From NCBI RefSeq assembly GCF_004297875.1, contig NZ_SCSK01000006.1, positions 124,001 to 188,000 of the forward strand: 64,000 nt of DNA. Reading direction: 5' to 3'. Shown piece after piece: positions 38,791 to 48,472 of this stretch. Numbering within the stretch: position 1 is the stretch's first letter; each line of letters opens with the position of its first letter. Made by a program: the position numbers and the translations under genes. The notes below the pieces were generated by a model, which worked only from the letters and a program-made list of their open reading frames with translations, was not told where the DNA came from and made no database searches. Origin of the DNA: Pandoraea sp. Its GTDB lineage: Bacteria; Pseudomonadota; Gammaproteobacteria; Burkholderiales; Burkholderiaceae.

Positions 38791-39285
38791 ATGCCCGCCT
38801 CCGCCGCCGCGACAAAACAATTCAATCTGCCCGACGAGCACGCCACCGGGGCGTTTGCCGCGCGCCTGGCGCAAGCCATCGCGGCGCGTCCGGCCGAAGG
38901 TCTGCACGTGCATTTGTCGGGCGACCTCGGTGCCGGCAAAACGACGCTGGTGCGCGCACTGCTGCGCGCCCTCGGGCATACCGGTCGGGTGCGCAGCCCG
39001 ACTTACACACTGTGTGAACCATACAACATCGCCTTTCCCAAAGGTCGATTGGAGGTCTATCATTTCGACCTATATCGTTTTGCGGATCCTGCCGAGTGGC
39101 ATGACGCGGGTTTTCGCGACCACTTCACGGGCAATGCGCTTTGCCTGATCGAATGGCCGGAGAAAGCCGGCGGCTTGCTCGGGGTGCCCGATCTCACACT
39201 GAAATTGGAACCGGCAGGCTCAGGGCGACGTCTCACCGCCGTCGCATGCACACCTAAAGGCATCGCTGTTCTTGACCAATGCTAA
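38791..39285 (+). CDS. tsaE: tRNA threonylcarbamoyladenosine biosynthesis ATPase TsaE
   Basis: ATPase of the TsaBDE complex that makes t6A37 on ANN-decoding tRNAs. It has 164 residues. The Walker A is GDLGAGKTT (44-52), followed by SPTYTLCEPY and YHFDLYR; the IEWPEKAG motif is present. ATG 38791 is chosen over an upstream TTG at 38773. It overlaps amiC by seven bases, the usual tsaE-amiC arrangement. Confidence 0.95.
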   Translation: MPASAAATKQFNLPDEHATGAFAARLAQAIAARPAEGLHVHLSGDLGAGKTTLVRALLRALGHTGRVRSPTYTLCEPYNIAFPKGRLEVYHFDLYRFADPAEWHDAGFRDHFTGNALCLIEWPEKAGGLLGVPDLTLKLEPAGSGRRLTAVACTPKGIAVLDQC

Positions 39286-40733
39286 TCAATAAATATCGCC
39301 GCTCCGACCATACCGCACCGAGCGATCCGGGCCGCCGCCGCGTGCTGCGCACCGGCGCGTCGACGCTGGTGCTGGCGCTGGCCGGCACGCGCCTGGCGCA
39401 CGCAACCACGATCATGGCGGTGCGCGTGTGGCCCGCCAAAGACTACACCCGGGTTACCCTCGAGACCGACACGCCGATCACTTTTCAGCAAGATCTGGTA
39501 GAAAATCCCTATCGCTTCGTGATTGATCTGGACGGCCTGCAGATGAACACGACGTTGCGCGATCTCGTCGCCAAGATCAACCCGAACGACCCGCAGATCA
39601 GTCAGGTGCGTGTCGGACAGTTCAAACCCAACGTGGTGCGGCTGGTGTTCGATCTGAAAACCGCCGTGAAACCGCAATCGTTCACCTTGCCGCCGGTCGC
39701 GGGCTATCGCTATCGGACGGTGTTCGACCTGTATCCGGCGGTGCCCCCCGATCCGCTGATGGAGTTGCTCAAGCAAAGCGAGCGCAAGGAGCAGGCGCTG
39801 GCGCAGAAGCAGCAAAAGAGCCAGGACGATGCGGGCGCCCAGGATAGTACCGAGGCATTTTTCCAGCGCTACGCGCAAGGCGGGTCCGGCGCCACCGAAC
39901 CCCATCACGACCTGGGCACGAAGCCCAAGTCCGATCGAGCGCCCGAGGTACTCGCGCAACGGGATCGGCGCCGCGGCCCGCAGGACAGCGTGGACAATCC
40001 GCCGACGCGGCGAGGCCGCACGACGCGCCTGCTGACGATCGCGCTCGATCCGGGACACGGCGGGGAAGATCCCGGCGCCATCGGTCACCGCGGCTCTTAC
40101 GAGAAGCACGTCGTGCTGCAGATCGGCAAGCGCCTGCGCGACAAGATCAATGCCCAGCCGAATATGCGGGTCATGATGACGCGCGACTCCGACTTTTTCG
40201 TGCCGTTGTATGTTCGCGTGCAAAAGGCGCGGCGCGTCGATGCCGATTTGTTCGTGTCGATTCACGCCGATGCATTCACGACCCCCGAGGCGCGAGGCTC
40301 ATCGGTTTTCGCGCTGTCCGAGCGCGGCGCCACCAGCGCCGCCGCGCGCTTTCTGGCAACCACCCAGAACGAATCGGACCGCATCGGCGGCGTCGACATC
40401 AAAACCAGCGACAAAGTCGTCGCCCATGCGCTGCTGGATATGTCGACCACCGCGCAGATTCGCGACAGCAAGCGCTTCGGCAACGACTTGCTGCAAACGA
40501 TCGGCAAGATCAACAAGCTGCACAGCGGGCGCGTCGAGCAAGCCGGCTTTGCCGTGCTCAAGGCGCCGGACATCCCCTCGGTACTGGTCGAAACAGCGTT
40601 CATCAGCAACCCGGACGAAGAGGCGAAGCTCAATACCAGCGAATACCAGGAAGAGATGGCCGATGCGCTGCTGCACGGCATCAAAGCCTATTTCGCAGCT
40701 CACCCGCCGCTGTCGAGAAATCCGACGGCATAA
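39279..40733 (+). CDS. amiC: N-acetylmuramoyl-L-alanine amidase (AmiC type)
   Basis: Periplasmic zinc amidase that splits septal peptidoglycan during division. It has 484 residues: a Tat-type signal (GRRRVLR at 19-24 followed by a hydrophobic stretch ending AHA), an AMIN domain (about 45-150), a charged linker (about 160-250) and an Amidase_3 domain. Zn ligands are the His of DPGHGGEDPG, the Glu of GSYEKH and the His of SIHADAF; the catalytic Glu is in VLVETAFISNP. The Tat signal is as in E. coli AmiC. Confidence 0.94.
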   Translation: MLINKYRRSDHTAPSDPGRRRVLRTGASTLVLALAGTRLAHATTIMAVRVWPAKDYTRVTLETDTPITFQQDLVENPYRFVIDLDGLQMNTTLRDLVAKINPNDPQISQVRVGQFKPNVVRLVFDLKTAVKPQSFTLPPVAGYRYRTVFDLYPAVPPDPLMELLKQSERKEQALAQKQQKSQDDAGAQDSTEAFFQRYAQGGSGATEPHHDLGTKPKSDRAPEVLAQRDRRRGPQDSVDNPPTRRGRTTRLLTIALDPGHGGEDPGAIGHRGSYEKHVVLQIGKRLRDKINAQPNMRVMMTRDSDFFVPLYVRVQKARRVDADLFVSIHADAFTTPEARGSSVFALSERGATSAAARFLATTQNESDRIGGVDIKTSDKVVAHALLDMSTTAQIRDSKRFGNDLLQTIGKINKLHSGRVEQAGFAVLKAPDIPSVLVETAFISNPDEEAKLNTSEYQEEMADALLHGIKAYFAAHPPLSRNPTA

Positions 40734-40737
40734 ATAA

Positions 40738-40767
40738 AAGCGGCGGCCCGATCGGCCGCCGCGGTTT
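40738..40767 (+). terminator. Terminator hairpin after amiC
   Basis: A 9-bp GC-rich stem (40740-40748 with 40754-40762) is followed by GGTTTT. It has only a short T-run. Confidence 0.65.
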
Positions 40768-40785
40768 TGAAACGAATATCCCCGC

Positions 40786-41445
40786 TCAGCGGTTTTGCGA
40801 GACCGCGCGCCGCTTGGCCAGCAGACGCCACAGCCCGCCGACAGCCAACGGCACCACGGCGGCGCTGATGCCGATGAGCACGATCACGTTGAGGTATTGC
40901 TTTACCAACGGCAAATTGCCGAACAAGTAGCCGGCGCCTACCAGTAGCGCGACCCAGATCAGCGCGCCGAGCATATTGTAGATCTGGAAACGCCGCATCG
41001 ACATCGCCGACACGCCAGCAACGAAAGGAGCAAAGGTTCTGACCACCGGAATGAAACGCGCCAGTACGACCGTTTTTCCCCCGTGCCGCTCATAGAATTC
41101 ATGGGTGATGCGCAAGGCGTTCCGATCGAGAAAACGCCAGTTGTGCTCGAACACCTTGGGCCCGATATAGCTCCCGATCAGGTAGTTCAGCGTATTGCCC
41201 GTCACTGCGGCGATAAACAGCACCCCCCCCAGCATCCAGCCATCCATCGCTCCGGTGGCAGCAAGCGCGCCGCCGACGAAAAGCAGTGAGTCGCCCGGCA
41301 GAAACGGCACCACCACCAGGCCGGTTTCGGCAAATACGATCACGAACAGCAATACATAAACCCATGCACCGTACGCCACGATGAAGTCATGAAGGTGTTG
41401 GTCGATATGGAGCACCATACCGAGCAAATGCAACAATGTATCCAA
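40786..41445 (-). CDS. DedA family membrane protein
   Basis: SNARE-associated/VTT-fold membrane protein of 219 residues with about five to six hydrophobic segments. ETGLVVVPFLPGDSLLF and FYERHGGKTVVLARFIPVVRTFAPFVAG are the family signatures with the conserved Glu and Arg residues. Bacterial DedA proteins act in membrane homeostasis, and some in undecaprenyl phosphate recycling; the exact role here is unknown. A TTG start at 41445 preceded by GAGGAA fits the family N-terminus; ATG 41418 is the alternative. Confidence 0.9.
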   Translation of the reverse strand: MDTLLHLLGMVLHIDQHLHDFIVAYGAWVYVLLFVIVFAETGLVVVPFLPGDSLLFVGGALAATGAMDGWMLGGVLFIAAVTGNTLNYLIGSYIGPKVFEHNWRFLDRNALRITHEFYERHGGKTVVLARFIPVVRTFAPFVAGVSAMSMRRFQIYNMLGALIWVALLVGAGYLFGNLPLVKQYLNVIVLIGISAAVVPLAVGGLWRLLAKRRAVSQNR

Positions 41446-41556
41446 GTCCGTTCCTCAATGATTGTCGTGCGGCGCCACGCCGGGGCACTCGCGCGCCATG
41501 ATACCACCTGCGCCGACGCCGGCATGGCGCTCCTGAATACATTCGACGCCGCGCTT

Positions 41557-41562
41557 TATAAT
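41557..41562 (+). promoter_or_regulatory. TATAAT directly upstream of mutL
   Basis: A perfect -10 hexamer ends seven bases before the mutL ATG at 41569, so the transcript could begin at or next to the start codon. No strong -35 is seen. Confidence 0.4.
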
Positions 41563-41568
41563 GGTTCC

Positions 41569-43437
41569 ATGTCAGCCGTCAACTCCACTCCGATTCAGCC
41601 CGTCGCAACACGTGAGATTCGTGTTTTGCCGGATCAACTCATCAGCCAGATCGCCGCTGGCGAGGTCGTCGAACGGCCAGCATCGGTTGTCAAGGAACTG
41701 CTGGAAAACGCCCTGGACGCTGGAGCCTCGCAACTGCAGATCAAACTGGATGAAGGTGGAGTCCGCCGCATTGTGGTGGCCGACGACGGCGGCGGCATCC
41801 CGGTGGAGCAGCTGCCGCTGGCGTTGACGCGTCACGCGACCAGCAAAATTCGTTCCCTGGATGAGTTGGAATCGGTGCTCTCGCTCGGCTTTCGCGGCGA
41901 GGCGCTCGCCTCGATTGCCTCGGTCGCCCAGCTCATGCTGACCAGCCGTCAACTGGGCGCGCCGCATGCCACCGTGATCGACGGTCATACTGGCGTGCTT
42001 CAGCCCGCCGCCGGCGGCGTAGGGACCACCGTAGACGTGCGCGATCTCTATTTCAATACCCCGGCGCGACGTAAATTCCTAAAAAGCGAACAGACGGAAT
42101 TCGGCCATTGCCTCGACGTCATTCGACGCAGTGCGCTGGCGCGACCGGACGTGGCCTTCTCGGTGCAGCACAACGGCCGTGTGGTCGAACATTGGAACGT
42201 CGCAACGCCGGCGCAGCGAGTAGCCCGGGTGCTCGGCGAGGCATTTGCCGATGCGCATCTGCCGATAGAGGAGCAAGCGGCGGAGCTTTGCCTGCGTGGC
42301 TTTGCCGGCTTGCCCACCGCCAGCCGGGGACGTGCCGACCAGCAATATTTCTTCGTCAATGGCCGATTCGTGCGCGACAAGCTGCTCACGCACGCGGTGC
42401 GCTCCGCCTATGAAGACGTCCTGCACGGGGAACGCTTTCCGGCTTATGTGTTGTATCTGGAGTTGCCGCCACAACTGGTCGACGTCAACGTGCATCCCTC
42501 GAAAATCGAGGTGCGCTTTCGCGACGCCCGCAGCATCCACCAGTTTGTGTTCCATGCGGTTCAGCGAACCCTGGCGCGCGCCGCCGGCGCTGGCGGTGCC
42601 ACACACGCGGCTCAACCTGCCGCCTCGGGCGGGCTGGAGCCCGCCTATGGCAAGCCGGTCGATCCATTGTCCGGCCATCGCAGCTGGGTGCCGCAGCCCA
42701 TGCAGCAGCGCGCCTTGCCGGTAGCGCAACCTCTGGCTGCCTACGATGCCTTGTTCGGACGCGCGGCGCCCGCCGGCCCGGCGGCCGGCGTACCGCCAGC
42801 CATACCCTCCGTCCGCGCCGAGCCCGTGGCGGCCGATGGCGCCGACACGCACGCGCAACCGCTCGGGTTCGCCCTCGGGCAATTGCACGGCATCTACATC
42901 TTGGCTCAAAATGCCCAGGGGCTTGTACTGGTCGACATGCACGCGGCCCACGAACGCATCCTTTACGAGCAATTCAAGCAGGCGCTTGGCGCACGCGACG
43001 TCCCGGTTCAACCACTCCTGATCCCCGTCACGTTCTTCGCCGACCCGGTTGAAATCGGCACGGTGGAGGAACACCGCGACACGCTGACCGCGCTGGGATT
43101 CGATCTCGCCGTTCTGTCGCCCACCACGCTGGCCGTGCGAGCCATCCCCGCCCTGCTCGACGGCGCCGATGCGCAAGCCCTGGCGCGTGCGGTGCTGGCC
43201 GACCTGCGCAACTTCGGCGGCTCGCGCGTGTTGACCGAGCGCCAGCACGAGCTGCTCGGCACGCTGGCATGCCACAGCGCGGTGCGCGCCAATCGCCGGC
43301 TGACGCTTGAGGAAATGAACGCACTGCTGCGGCAAATGGAGGCCACCGAGCGCGCCGATCAATGCAATCACGGCCGGCCGACCTGGTACCAGCTCACCCT
43401 GGCGGATCTCGACAAGCTTTTCATGCGCGGCCGGTAA
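41569..43437 (+). CDS. mutL: DNA mismatch repair protein MutL
   Basis: Matchmaker of mismatch repair, 622 residues. The GHKL ATPase motifs are complete: ELLENALDAGA, DDGGGIP, HATSKI and GFRGEALASI. A Pro/Ala-rich linker (about 345-430) leads to the C-terminal dimerisation domain, with VDMHAAHERI and ACHSAVRAN. An endonuclease-type metal motif is uncertain without alignment. ATG 41569 is the only good start. miaA follows on the same strand, as in many proteobacteria. Confidence 0.96.
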   Translation: MSAVNSTPIQPVATREIRVLPDQLISQIAAGEVVERPASVVKELLENALDAGASQLQIKLDEGGVRRIVVADDGGGIPVEQLPLALTRHATSKIRSLDELESVLSLGFRGEALASIASVAQLMLTSRQLGAPHATVIDGHTGVLQPAAGGVGTTVDVRDLYFNTPARRKFLKSEQTEFGHCLDVIRRSALARPDVAFSVQHNGRVVEHWNVATPAQRVARVLGEAFADAHLPIEEQAAELCLRGFAGLPTASRGRADQQYFFVNGRFVRDKLLTHAVRSAYEDVLHGERFPAYVLYLELPPQLVDVNVHPSKIEVRFRDARSIHQFVFHAVQRTLARAAGAGGATHAAQPAASGGLEPAYGKPVDPLSGHRSWVPQPMQQRALPVAQPLAAYDALFGRAAPAGPAAGVPPAIPSVRAEPVAADGADTHAQPLGFALGQLHGIYILAQNAQGLVLVDMHAAHERILYEQFKQALGARDVPVQPLLIPVTFFADPVEIGTVEEHRDTLTALGFDLAVLSPTTLAVRAIPALLDGADAQALARAVLADLRNFGGSRVLTERQHELLGTLACHSAVRANRRLTLEEMNALLRQMEATERADQCNHGRPTWYQLTLADLDKLFMRGR

Positions 43438-43458
43438 CCCCGTGCCGCATGCCGTTCG

Positions 43459-44409
43459 ATGAACGATCTCGCCCGCTCCCCTATTCTGTGCCTGCTGGGT
43501 CCGACCGCCTCCGGCAAGACGGCTGCGGCGCTGACGCTCGCCGAGCATGCGCCGATCGAAATCATCAGCGTCGACTCGGCACTGGTGTATCGCGGCATGG
43601 ATATCGGTACCGCCAAACCAACCACCGAAGAGCGCGAGCGCGTGCCGCACCACCTGATCGACATCATAGATCCGGCCGATGCCTACTCGGCCGCGCAGTT
43701 TCGCAAGGATGCCTTGCGTCTGATCGAGGAAATTCTCGCGCGTGGCAGACACCCGGTGCTGGTGGGCGGCACCATGCTCTACTACAAGGCACTGACCGAA
43801 GGGTTGAATTCCTTGCCGGCGGCCGACGCAGCGATTCGTACCCGACTCGACGAAGAAGCCGCCCGACTCGGCTGGCCGACCCTGCATGCGCGGCTTGCCA
43901 CGGTTGACGCCGCGGCCGCGCAACGCCTGGCCCCCAATGACGCGCAGCGCATCCAGCGCGCCCTTGAAGTTTTCGAGCTGACCGGCAAGCCGTTGTCGGC
44001 TTGGTTGACCCAGGATCGTTCGCCCCCCCGATCGGCGCACCGCCGTTTCGTCCCGATCGCTCTCGAGCCATCGGAACGCGGCATTCTGCACGAGCGCATC
44101 GCGGCCCGCTTTGACGCCATGCTGGCCAGTGGCTTTGTCGATGAGGTCGAGAGACTCAAGCGCCGCGGCGATCTGCATCCCGGCCTGCCGTCGATGCGTT
44201 GCGTGGGCTACCGGCAAGCCTGGGAATACCTGGATGGCGCGACCGACTATGCCACGTTCCGCGACAAGGGTGTGTTTGCCACCCGACAACTGTGCAAACG
44301 CCAGCTCACATGGTTGCGCAGCATCGCGCAGCGGGTCGTGATCGATTGCGTCTCGCCGGATGTCTCGGCGCAAGTGCTGGCGCATGCGCGAGCGTATTGG
44401 CAGGATTAG
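43459..44409 (+). CDS. miaA: tRNA dimethylallyltransferase
   Basis: Adds the isopentenyl group to A37 of UNN-decoding tRNAs. It has 316 residues. The P-loop is GPTASGKT (14-21), then [28 protein letters not shown], and the C-terminal [12 protein letters not shown] helix. It lies 21 bp after mutL, the conserved mutL-miaA pair. hfq, often next in gamma-proteobacteria, is not here. Confidence 0.97.
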   Translation: MNDLARSPILCLLGPTASGKTAAALTLAEHAPIEIISVDSALVYRGMDIGTAKPTTEERERVPHHLIDIIDPADAYSAAQFRKDALRLIEEILARGRHPVLVGGTMLYYKALTEGLNSLPAADAAIRTRLDEEAARLGWPTLHARLATVDAAAAQRLAPNDAQRIQRALEVFELTGKPLSAWLTQDRSPPRSAHRRFVPIALEPSERGILHERIAARFDAMLASGFVDEVERLKRRGDLHPGLPSMRCVGYRQAWEYLDGATDYATFRDKGVFATRQLCKRQLTWLRSIAQRVVIDCVSPDVSAQVLAHARAYWQD

Positions 44410-44469
44410 GCGCCAAAGCCGTGGCAACCCTGTACTACAATGGGGATACCAAGCACAACGGATGTCCCC

Positions 44470-45441
44470 ATGCTCGCTCCCGCTTGCCCTGCCGACGAAG
44501 CGACCCGCATCGAAGCATTGCACTCGCTGAATATTCTCGATACCCCCGCCGAGGAGCGCTTTGACCGCTTTACACGACTGGCCAAGAAACTCTTCGGTGT
44601 GCCTATCGCATTGGTCAGTTTGGTCGATACCAATCGTCAATGGTTCAAGTCGAACGATGGCCTGTCAGTGCCGGAGACCCCGCGCGACGTGTCTTTTTGC
44701 GGCCACGCGATCCTGGGCGACGATATTCTGATGATTCAGGACACGCTCCACGACGAGCGGTTCCACGACAATCCACTGGTTACGCAGGACCCCGGCATTC
44801 GTTTCTATGCGGGATGCCCCTTGGTCGTCGCCAACGGCAGCAAAGTCGGTACGCTTTGCCTGCTCGATGTCAAACCCCGCAAACTGGACGATGAGGAGCG
44901 CGAATTATTGCGTGATCTGGCCCACATGGCCGAGCAGGAACTGACCGCACTGCAGATGGCAACCACGGACGAGTTGACTGGGCTGTCCAATCGACGGGGA
45001 TTCGAGGCCCTTGCCCAGCACGCGCTGCATGTCAGCCATCGCATGGCGATACCCGCCTCGCTGCTGTTTTTCGATTTGAACGATTTCAAATCGATCAACG
45101 ATACCTTCGGCCATGCGGAGGGTGATCGCGCGTTGAAGACGTTCGCCGCCGCGTTGCGCAGCGCTCTGCGCGAGAGCGACGTCATCGGCCGTCTGGGCGG
45201 CGATGAATTCGCGGTTTTTCTGACCAATGCGCAAAGCATCAAAATTTCCGCGTTGATCCAACGTCTGCGCCAGACGCTGGCGTCGCGCGACGAGGCGCAG
45301 CCACGAGCTTATCCAATCCACTTTAGCGTCGGGCAGGTTCAACTCACCCCGCAAAGCCCGTTGCCGATCAGACACCTGCTCGCCCAGGCCGATGCGGACA
45401 TGTACGCGGACAAGCGACGGCACAAGGCCTCGGGTCAATAA
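44470..45441 (+). CDS. GAF-GGDEF diguanylate cyclase
   Basis: Cytosolic sensor-signalling protein of 323 residues. An N-terminal GAF domain (about 12-155; SLNILDTPAEERFDRF, VSLVDTNRQWFKS, FYAGCPLV) precedes a GGDEF domain (about 165-318) with the intact catalytic RLGGDEFAVF signature, so it should make cyclic di-GMP. There is no EAL domain or membrane segment. An in-frame ATG at 44440 is possible, but 44470 gives the usual N-terminus. It stands between miaA and purM, and looks like a lineage-specific insertion. It may control, or be read by, an effector such as YajQ; this is speculation. Confidence 0.9.
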   Translation: MLAPACPADEATRIEALHSLNILDTPAEERFDRFTRLAKKLFGVPIALVSLVDTNRQWFKSNDGLSVPETPRDVSFCGHAILGDDILMIQDTLHDERFHDNPLVTQDPGIRFYAGCPLVVANGSKVGTLCLLDVKPRKLDDEERELLRDLAHMAEQELTALQMATTDELTGLSNRRGFEALAQHALHVSHRMAIPASLLFFDLNDFKSINDTFGHAEGDRALKTFAAALRSALRESDVIGRLGGDEFAVFLTNAQSIKISALIQRLRQTLASRDEAQPRAYPIHFSVGQVQLTPQSPLPIRHLLAQADADMYADKRRHKASGQ

Positions 45442-45468
45442 AAAAGCGTCGAGCTTGCGGCTCGACGC
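45440..45468 (-). terminator. Terminator for purM
   Basis: A 9-bp stem (45446-45454 with 45460-45468) is followed on the minus strand by six T. It sits between converging purM and the GGDEF gene. Confidence 0.85.
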
Positions 45469-45500
45469 CCGGATTGCCGTCGGCAACCTGCCTGTGAGCG

Positions 45501-46547
45501 CTACCGTACGATAGTCTGCGCCTCGCCATCCGCGCGGGCGCGAATCACGCCCAGGCGGTAGACCGTTTCACCGGCAGCCTGCAATTGTGATTGCGCCTGC
45601 TGTGCGTCTTCGGCGGCCACGATCACGGCCATGCCGATGCCGCAGTTGAAAACCCGATGCATTTCCGCATCAGCGACCTTGCCGTGCTGCTGCAGCCACT
45701 GGAACAGCGGCGGCATCGTCCAGGCGTCGCGATGCAAGTCGGCGCACAAATGCTCACCCAGGACACGCGGAATATTTTCCACCAGCCCGCCGCCGGTAAT
45801 GTGAGCCATGCCCTTGACCGTAAGCGCCTGCATCAACGCGAGCAGCGGCTTGACATAGATCCGGGTCGGCGCCATCAGCACGTCGCGCAGCGGCGTACCG
45901 TGAAAATCGGCGTTCAGATCGGGTTGCGCGACTTCGATGATCTTGCGCACCAGCGAGTAACCGTTCGAGTGCGCACCGCTGGAGGCCAGGCCTAGCACCA
46001 CGTCGCCCGGGGCTATCGTGCTGCCGTTGATGATCTTGCTCTTTTCGACCGCGCCGACGGCAAACCCGGCCAGATCATATTCGCCGTCCGGATACATGCT
46101 CGGCATCTCGGCGGTCTCGCCGCCGATCAACGCGCAGCCGGCCAACTCGCAACCCTGCGCAATGCCTTTGACCACCGTGGCGGCCGTTTGCACGTTGAGC
46201 TTGCCGCAGGCGAAGTAATCGAGGAAAAACAGCGGTTCGGCGCCCTGCACCAGGATGTCGTTGACGCTCATTGCAACCAGATCCTGACCCACCGTGTCAT
46301 GCTTATTTAATTGAAAGGCCAGCTTGAGCTTGGTGCCGACGCCGTCGGTACCCGACACCAGCACCGGCTCACGGTATCTCTTGGGCACCTCGAACAGCGC
46401 GCCGAAACCGCCGATGCCGCCCAGCACGCCGTCGCGCAAGGTTTTTTTGGCGAACGGCTTGATTGCTTCGACCAACGCATCGCCGGCATCGATGTCGACG
46501 CCGGCGTCGCGGTAGGAAAGGCCGGGGGATTGGCTAGGGTGTGTCAT
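45501..46547 (-). CDS. purM: Phosphoribosylformylglycinamidine cyclo-ligase
   Basis: AIR synthetase, purine pathway step 5. It has 348 residues. [43 protein letters not shown] and [12 protein letters not shown] are the family signatures. The upstream gap carries a symmetric element giving a -10 on each strand, shared with the divergent AI-2E family gene. Confidence 0.97.
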   Translation of the reverse strand: MTHPSQSPGLSYRDAGVDIDAGDALVEAIKPFAKKTLRDGVLGGIGGFGALFEVPKRYREPVLVSGTDGVGTKLKLAFQLNKHDTVGQDLVAMSVNDILVQGAEPLFFLDYFACGKLNVQTAATVVKGIAQGCELAGCALIGGETAEMPSMYPDGEYDLAGFAVGAVEKSKIINGSTIAPGDVVLGLASSGAHSNGYSLVRKIIEVAQPDLNADFHGTPLRDVLMAPTRIYVKPLLALMQALTVKGMAHITGGGLVENIPRVLGEHLCADLHRDAWTMPPLFQWLQQHGKVADAEMHRVFNCGIGMAVIVAAEDAQQAQSQLQAAGETVYRLGVIRARADGEAQTIVR

Positions 46548-46569
46548 GATGGGGATGATTCGCGCTTCT

Positions 46570-46587
46570 GTAAAATGGCGATTTTAC
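46570..46587. promoter_or_regulatory. Symmetric element with TAAAAT on both strands
   Basis: GTAAAAT (46570-46576) and ATTTTAC (46581-46587) form a perfect 7-bp inverted repeat around GGCG. Each arm reads as TAAAAT, a good -10 hexamer, in opposite directions, facing purM and the AI-2E family gene. Confidence 0.5.
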
Positions 46588-46642
46588 CCGATGGCGGCCT
46601 GCCCGGCCGTGTTTCTGGCAAGCTGACAAGGATTTCCGCACG

Positions 46643-47716
46643 ATGAACCAACCCGCAGGACTCACGACATATCAGCGCCAAGCCATTCTGTGGTTCGGCG
46701 TGGCGTTTGCACTCGGGGTTCTGTTTTATTTTCTGGGGCCGATTCTCACGCCGTTTCTGCTCGGCGCGATCTTTGCTTATATGCTCTATCCCGGCTGCGA
46801 CTGGCTCCACCGCCATCGTGTGCCGCGCGGGGTGGCCGCGCTGTTGATGATTCTGGCGCTCATGATCGTGCTCACGCTGCTGGCTTTGCTCGTGATCGCT
46901 GCCGTGCAGAAGGAAGGGCCGCAATTACGCGAGCAGATCCCGGCGCTGCTGGCCAAGCTGAACGATTCGCTCGCGCCGCGGCTGTCGGAGTTGGGTATCA
47001 ACCTGAGCTTCGACTTTCCTGGCATCAAGCAATTTCTCACCGACCAGTTCGCCGGCAGCACCGACGCGATTCTCAAGCAGGTACTGGCTTCACTGCGCAC
47101 CAGCGGCAACGTCGCCCTCACCCTGGTCAGCAACCTGATCATGGTGCCGTTGGTGCTCTTCTATCTGCTCTACGACTGGCACGATATCCTGCGCCGGGTA
47201 AGGCAATTCATCCCGCGTCGCTGGCTCGAGCGCACCATGGAGATGGTCGTCGACATCAATCAGGTCCTGTCGCAATACCTGCGCGGGCAACTGCTGGTGA
47301 TGGGCGTGCTGGCAATCTATTACTCTGTGTGCCTTGCCATCGCAGGCTTCGATGTCGCGTTGCCGGTAGGCATCTTCACCGGTCTGGCCGTTTTTATCCC
47401 ATATATTGGATTCGGCACTGGCTTGGTGCTGGCGCTGCTGGCGGCTCTGCTGCAGTTCGGTGATTTTTATGGATTCGCGGCGGTAGCGGTCGTGTACGGC
47501 ATCGGGCAGGTGCTGGAGAGCTTCTACCTCACGCCAAGGCTGGTGGGCGAACGGATCGGCCTGCACCCGCTGGCGGTCATTTTCGCGTTGCTGGCATTCG
47601 GTCAGCTCTTTGGCTTTTTCGGCGTCCTGCTGGCGCTGCCTGTCAGCGCCATTCTGATGACTGCCAGCCGGCAGGTTCGCCGCGCCTACCTCAGCAGCAC
47701 TTTTTATAAGAATTGA
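46643..47716 (+). CDS. AI-2E family transporter (PerM-like)
   Basis: Membrane protein of 357 residues with about seven to eight hydrophobic segments and a periplasmic or cytoplasmic loop at about 90-150. The C-terminal VFIPYIGFGTGLVLALL and ESFYLTPRLVGERIGLHPLAVIFALLAFGQLFGFFG segments define the AI-2E/UPF0118 family. Members export AI-2 or act as Na+/H+ antiporters; most are untested. It begins a long plus-strand run and ends 12 bp before hda; the perM-hda order is common in beta- and gamma-proteobacteria. AAGGA precedes the ATG. Confidence 0.9.
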   Translation: MNQPAGLTTYQRQAILWFGVAFALGVLFYFLGPILTPFLLGAIFAYMLYPGCDWLHRHRVPRGVAALLMILALMIVLTLLALLVIAAVQKEGPQLREQIPALLAKLNDSLAPRLSELGINLSFDFPGIKQFLTDQFAGSTDAILKQVLASLRTSGNVALTLVSNLIMVPLVLFYLLYDWHDILRRVRQFIPRRWLERTMEMVVDINQVLSQYLRGQLLVMGVLAIYYSVCLAIAGFDVALPVGIFTGLAVFIPYIGFGTGLVLALLAALLQFGDFYGFAAVAVVYGIGQVLESFYLTPRLVGERIGLHPLAVIFALLAFGQLFGFFGVLLALPVSAILMTASRQVRRAYLSSTFYKN

Positions 47717-47728
47717 GCTGACTCGCCT

Positions 47729-48472
47729 GTGAATCAACAATTGCTTCTCGATCTCGGCACGCCCCCGCCGGCGACGTTCGACAACTTCATCACGGGCGCG
47801 AACCGCGAGGCCGTTGCGCTGCTCGGCGGATTACCCGCGGCGCTCGATGGCGGCTTTGCCGCCGATCGCGGCATCTACCTGTGGGGCGAGCCCGGCTGCG
47901 GGCGCACGCACCTGTTGCACGCGCTTTGCCATGCCAGTCAGGCCGCGCGCCTGTTGACGCCGCATACACCGCTGGCAGCCTTTGCCTTCGACGAATCCAC
48001 GCGCATCTACTGCGTCGACGATTGCGATACCCTGTCACCGACCCAGCAGATTGCCGCCTTCAACCTGTTCAACGAGGTGCGGGCGCGACCGCACTGCGCA
48101 TTCGTGGCCAGCGGCCGTACGCCGCCACTGGCCACGCCGGTACGCGAGGACTTGCGCACACGTCTTGGCTGGGGCCTGGTATTTCAGCTAGCCGCGCTCG
48201 ACGACGCCGGCAAGACGCTGGCACTGCAGACTGCGGCGCGCGAACGCGGGCTGGTCTTGAGTGACGACGTACCGGCTTATTTGCTGACGCATTTTCGCCG
48301 CGACATGCCAAGCCTGATGGCCTTGCTCGACGCACTCGATCGCTTTTCACTGGAACAGAAACGCGCCGTCACGCTCCCCCTGCTGCGACGTATGTTGATC
48401 CAGGCGCCCGGCGAGGGCGCTGCGGCAACTCATGACGCGGCGCCTTCGGGTAAAATCGCACCACATGAATAA
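47729..48472 (+). CDS. hda: DnaA regulatory inactivator Hda
   Basis: AAA+ protein that works with the DNA-bound sliding clamp to make DnaA hydrolyse ATP, preventing re-initiation. It has 247 residues. The N-terminal QLLLDLG (about 4-10) is a clamp-binding motif. The P-loop reads GEPGCGRT (53-60), with Arg in place of the usual Lys, as in E. coli Hda. Sensor-like DLRTRLGWG is present. The start is GTG 47729. The 3' end overlaps the HAD gene by eight bases. Confidence 0.93.
   Translation: MNQQLLLDLGTPPPATFDNFITGANREAVALLGGLPAALDGGFAADRGIYLWGEPGCGRTHLLHALCHASQAARLLTPHTPLAAFAFDESTRIYCVDDCDTLSPTQQIAAFNLFNEVRARPHCAFVASGRTPPLATPVREDLRTRLGWGLVFQLAALDDAGKTLALQTAARERGLVLSDDVPAYLLTHFRRDMPSLMALLDALDRFSLEQKRAVTLPLLRRMLIQAPGEGAAATHDAAPSGKIAPHE

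Noticed and set aside
42079..44640. An 853-codon open frame antisense to mutL and miaA
   Set aside because: It mirrors two well-defined genes, has Gly/Arg/Gln-biased composition typical of a reverse-strand shadow in GC-rich DNA, and resembles no family.
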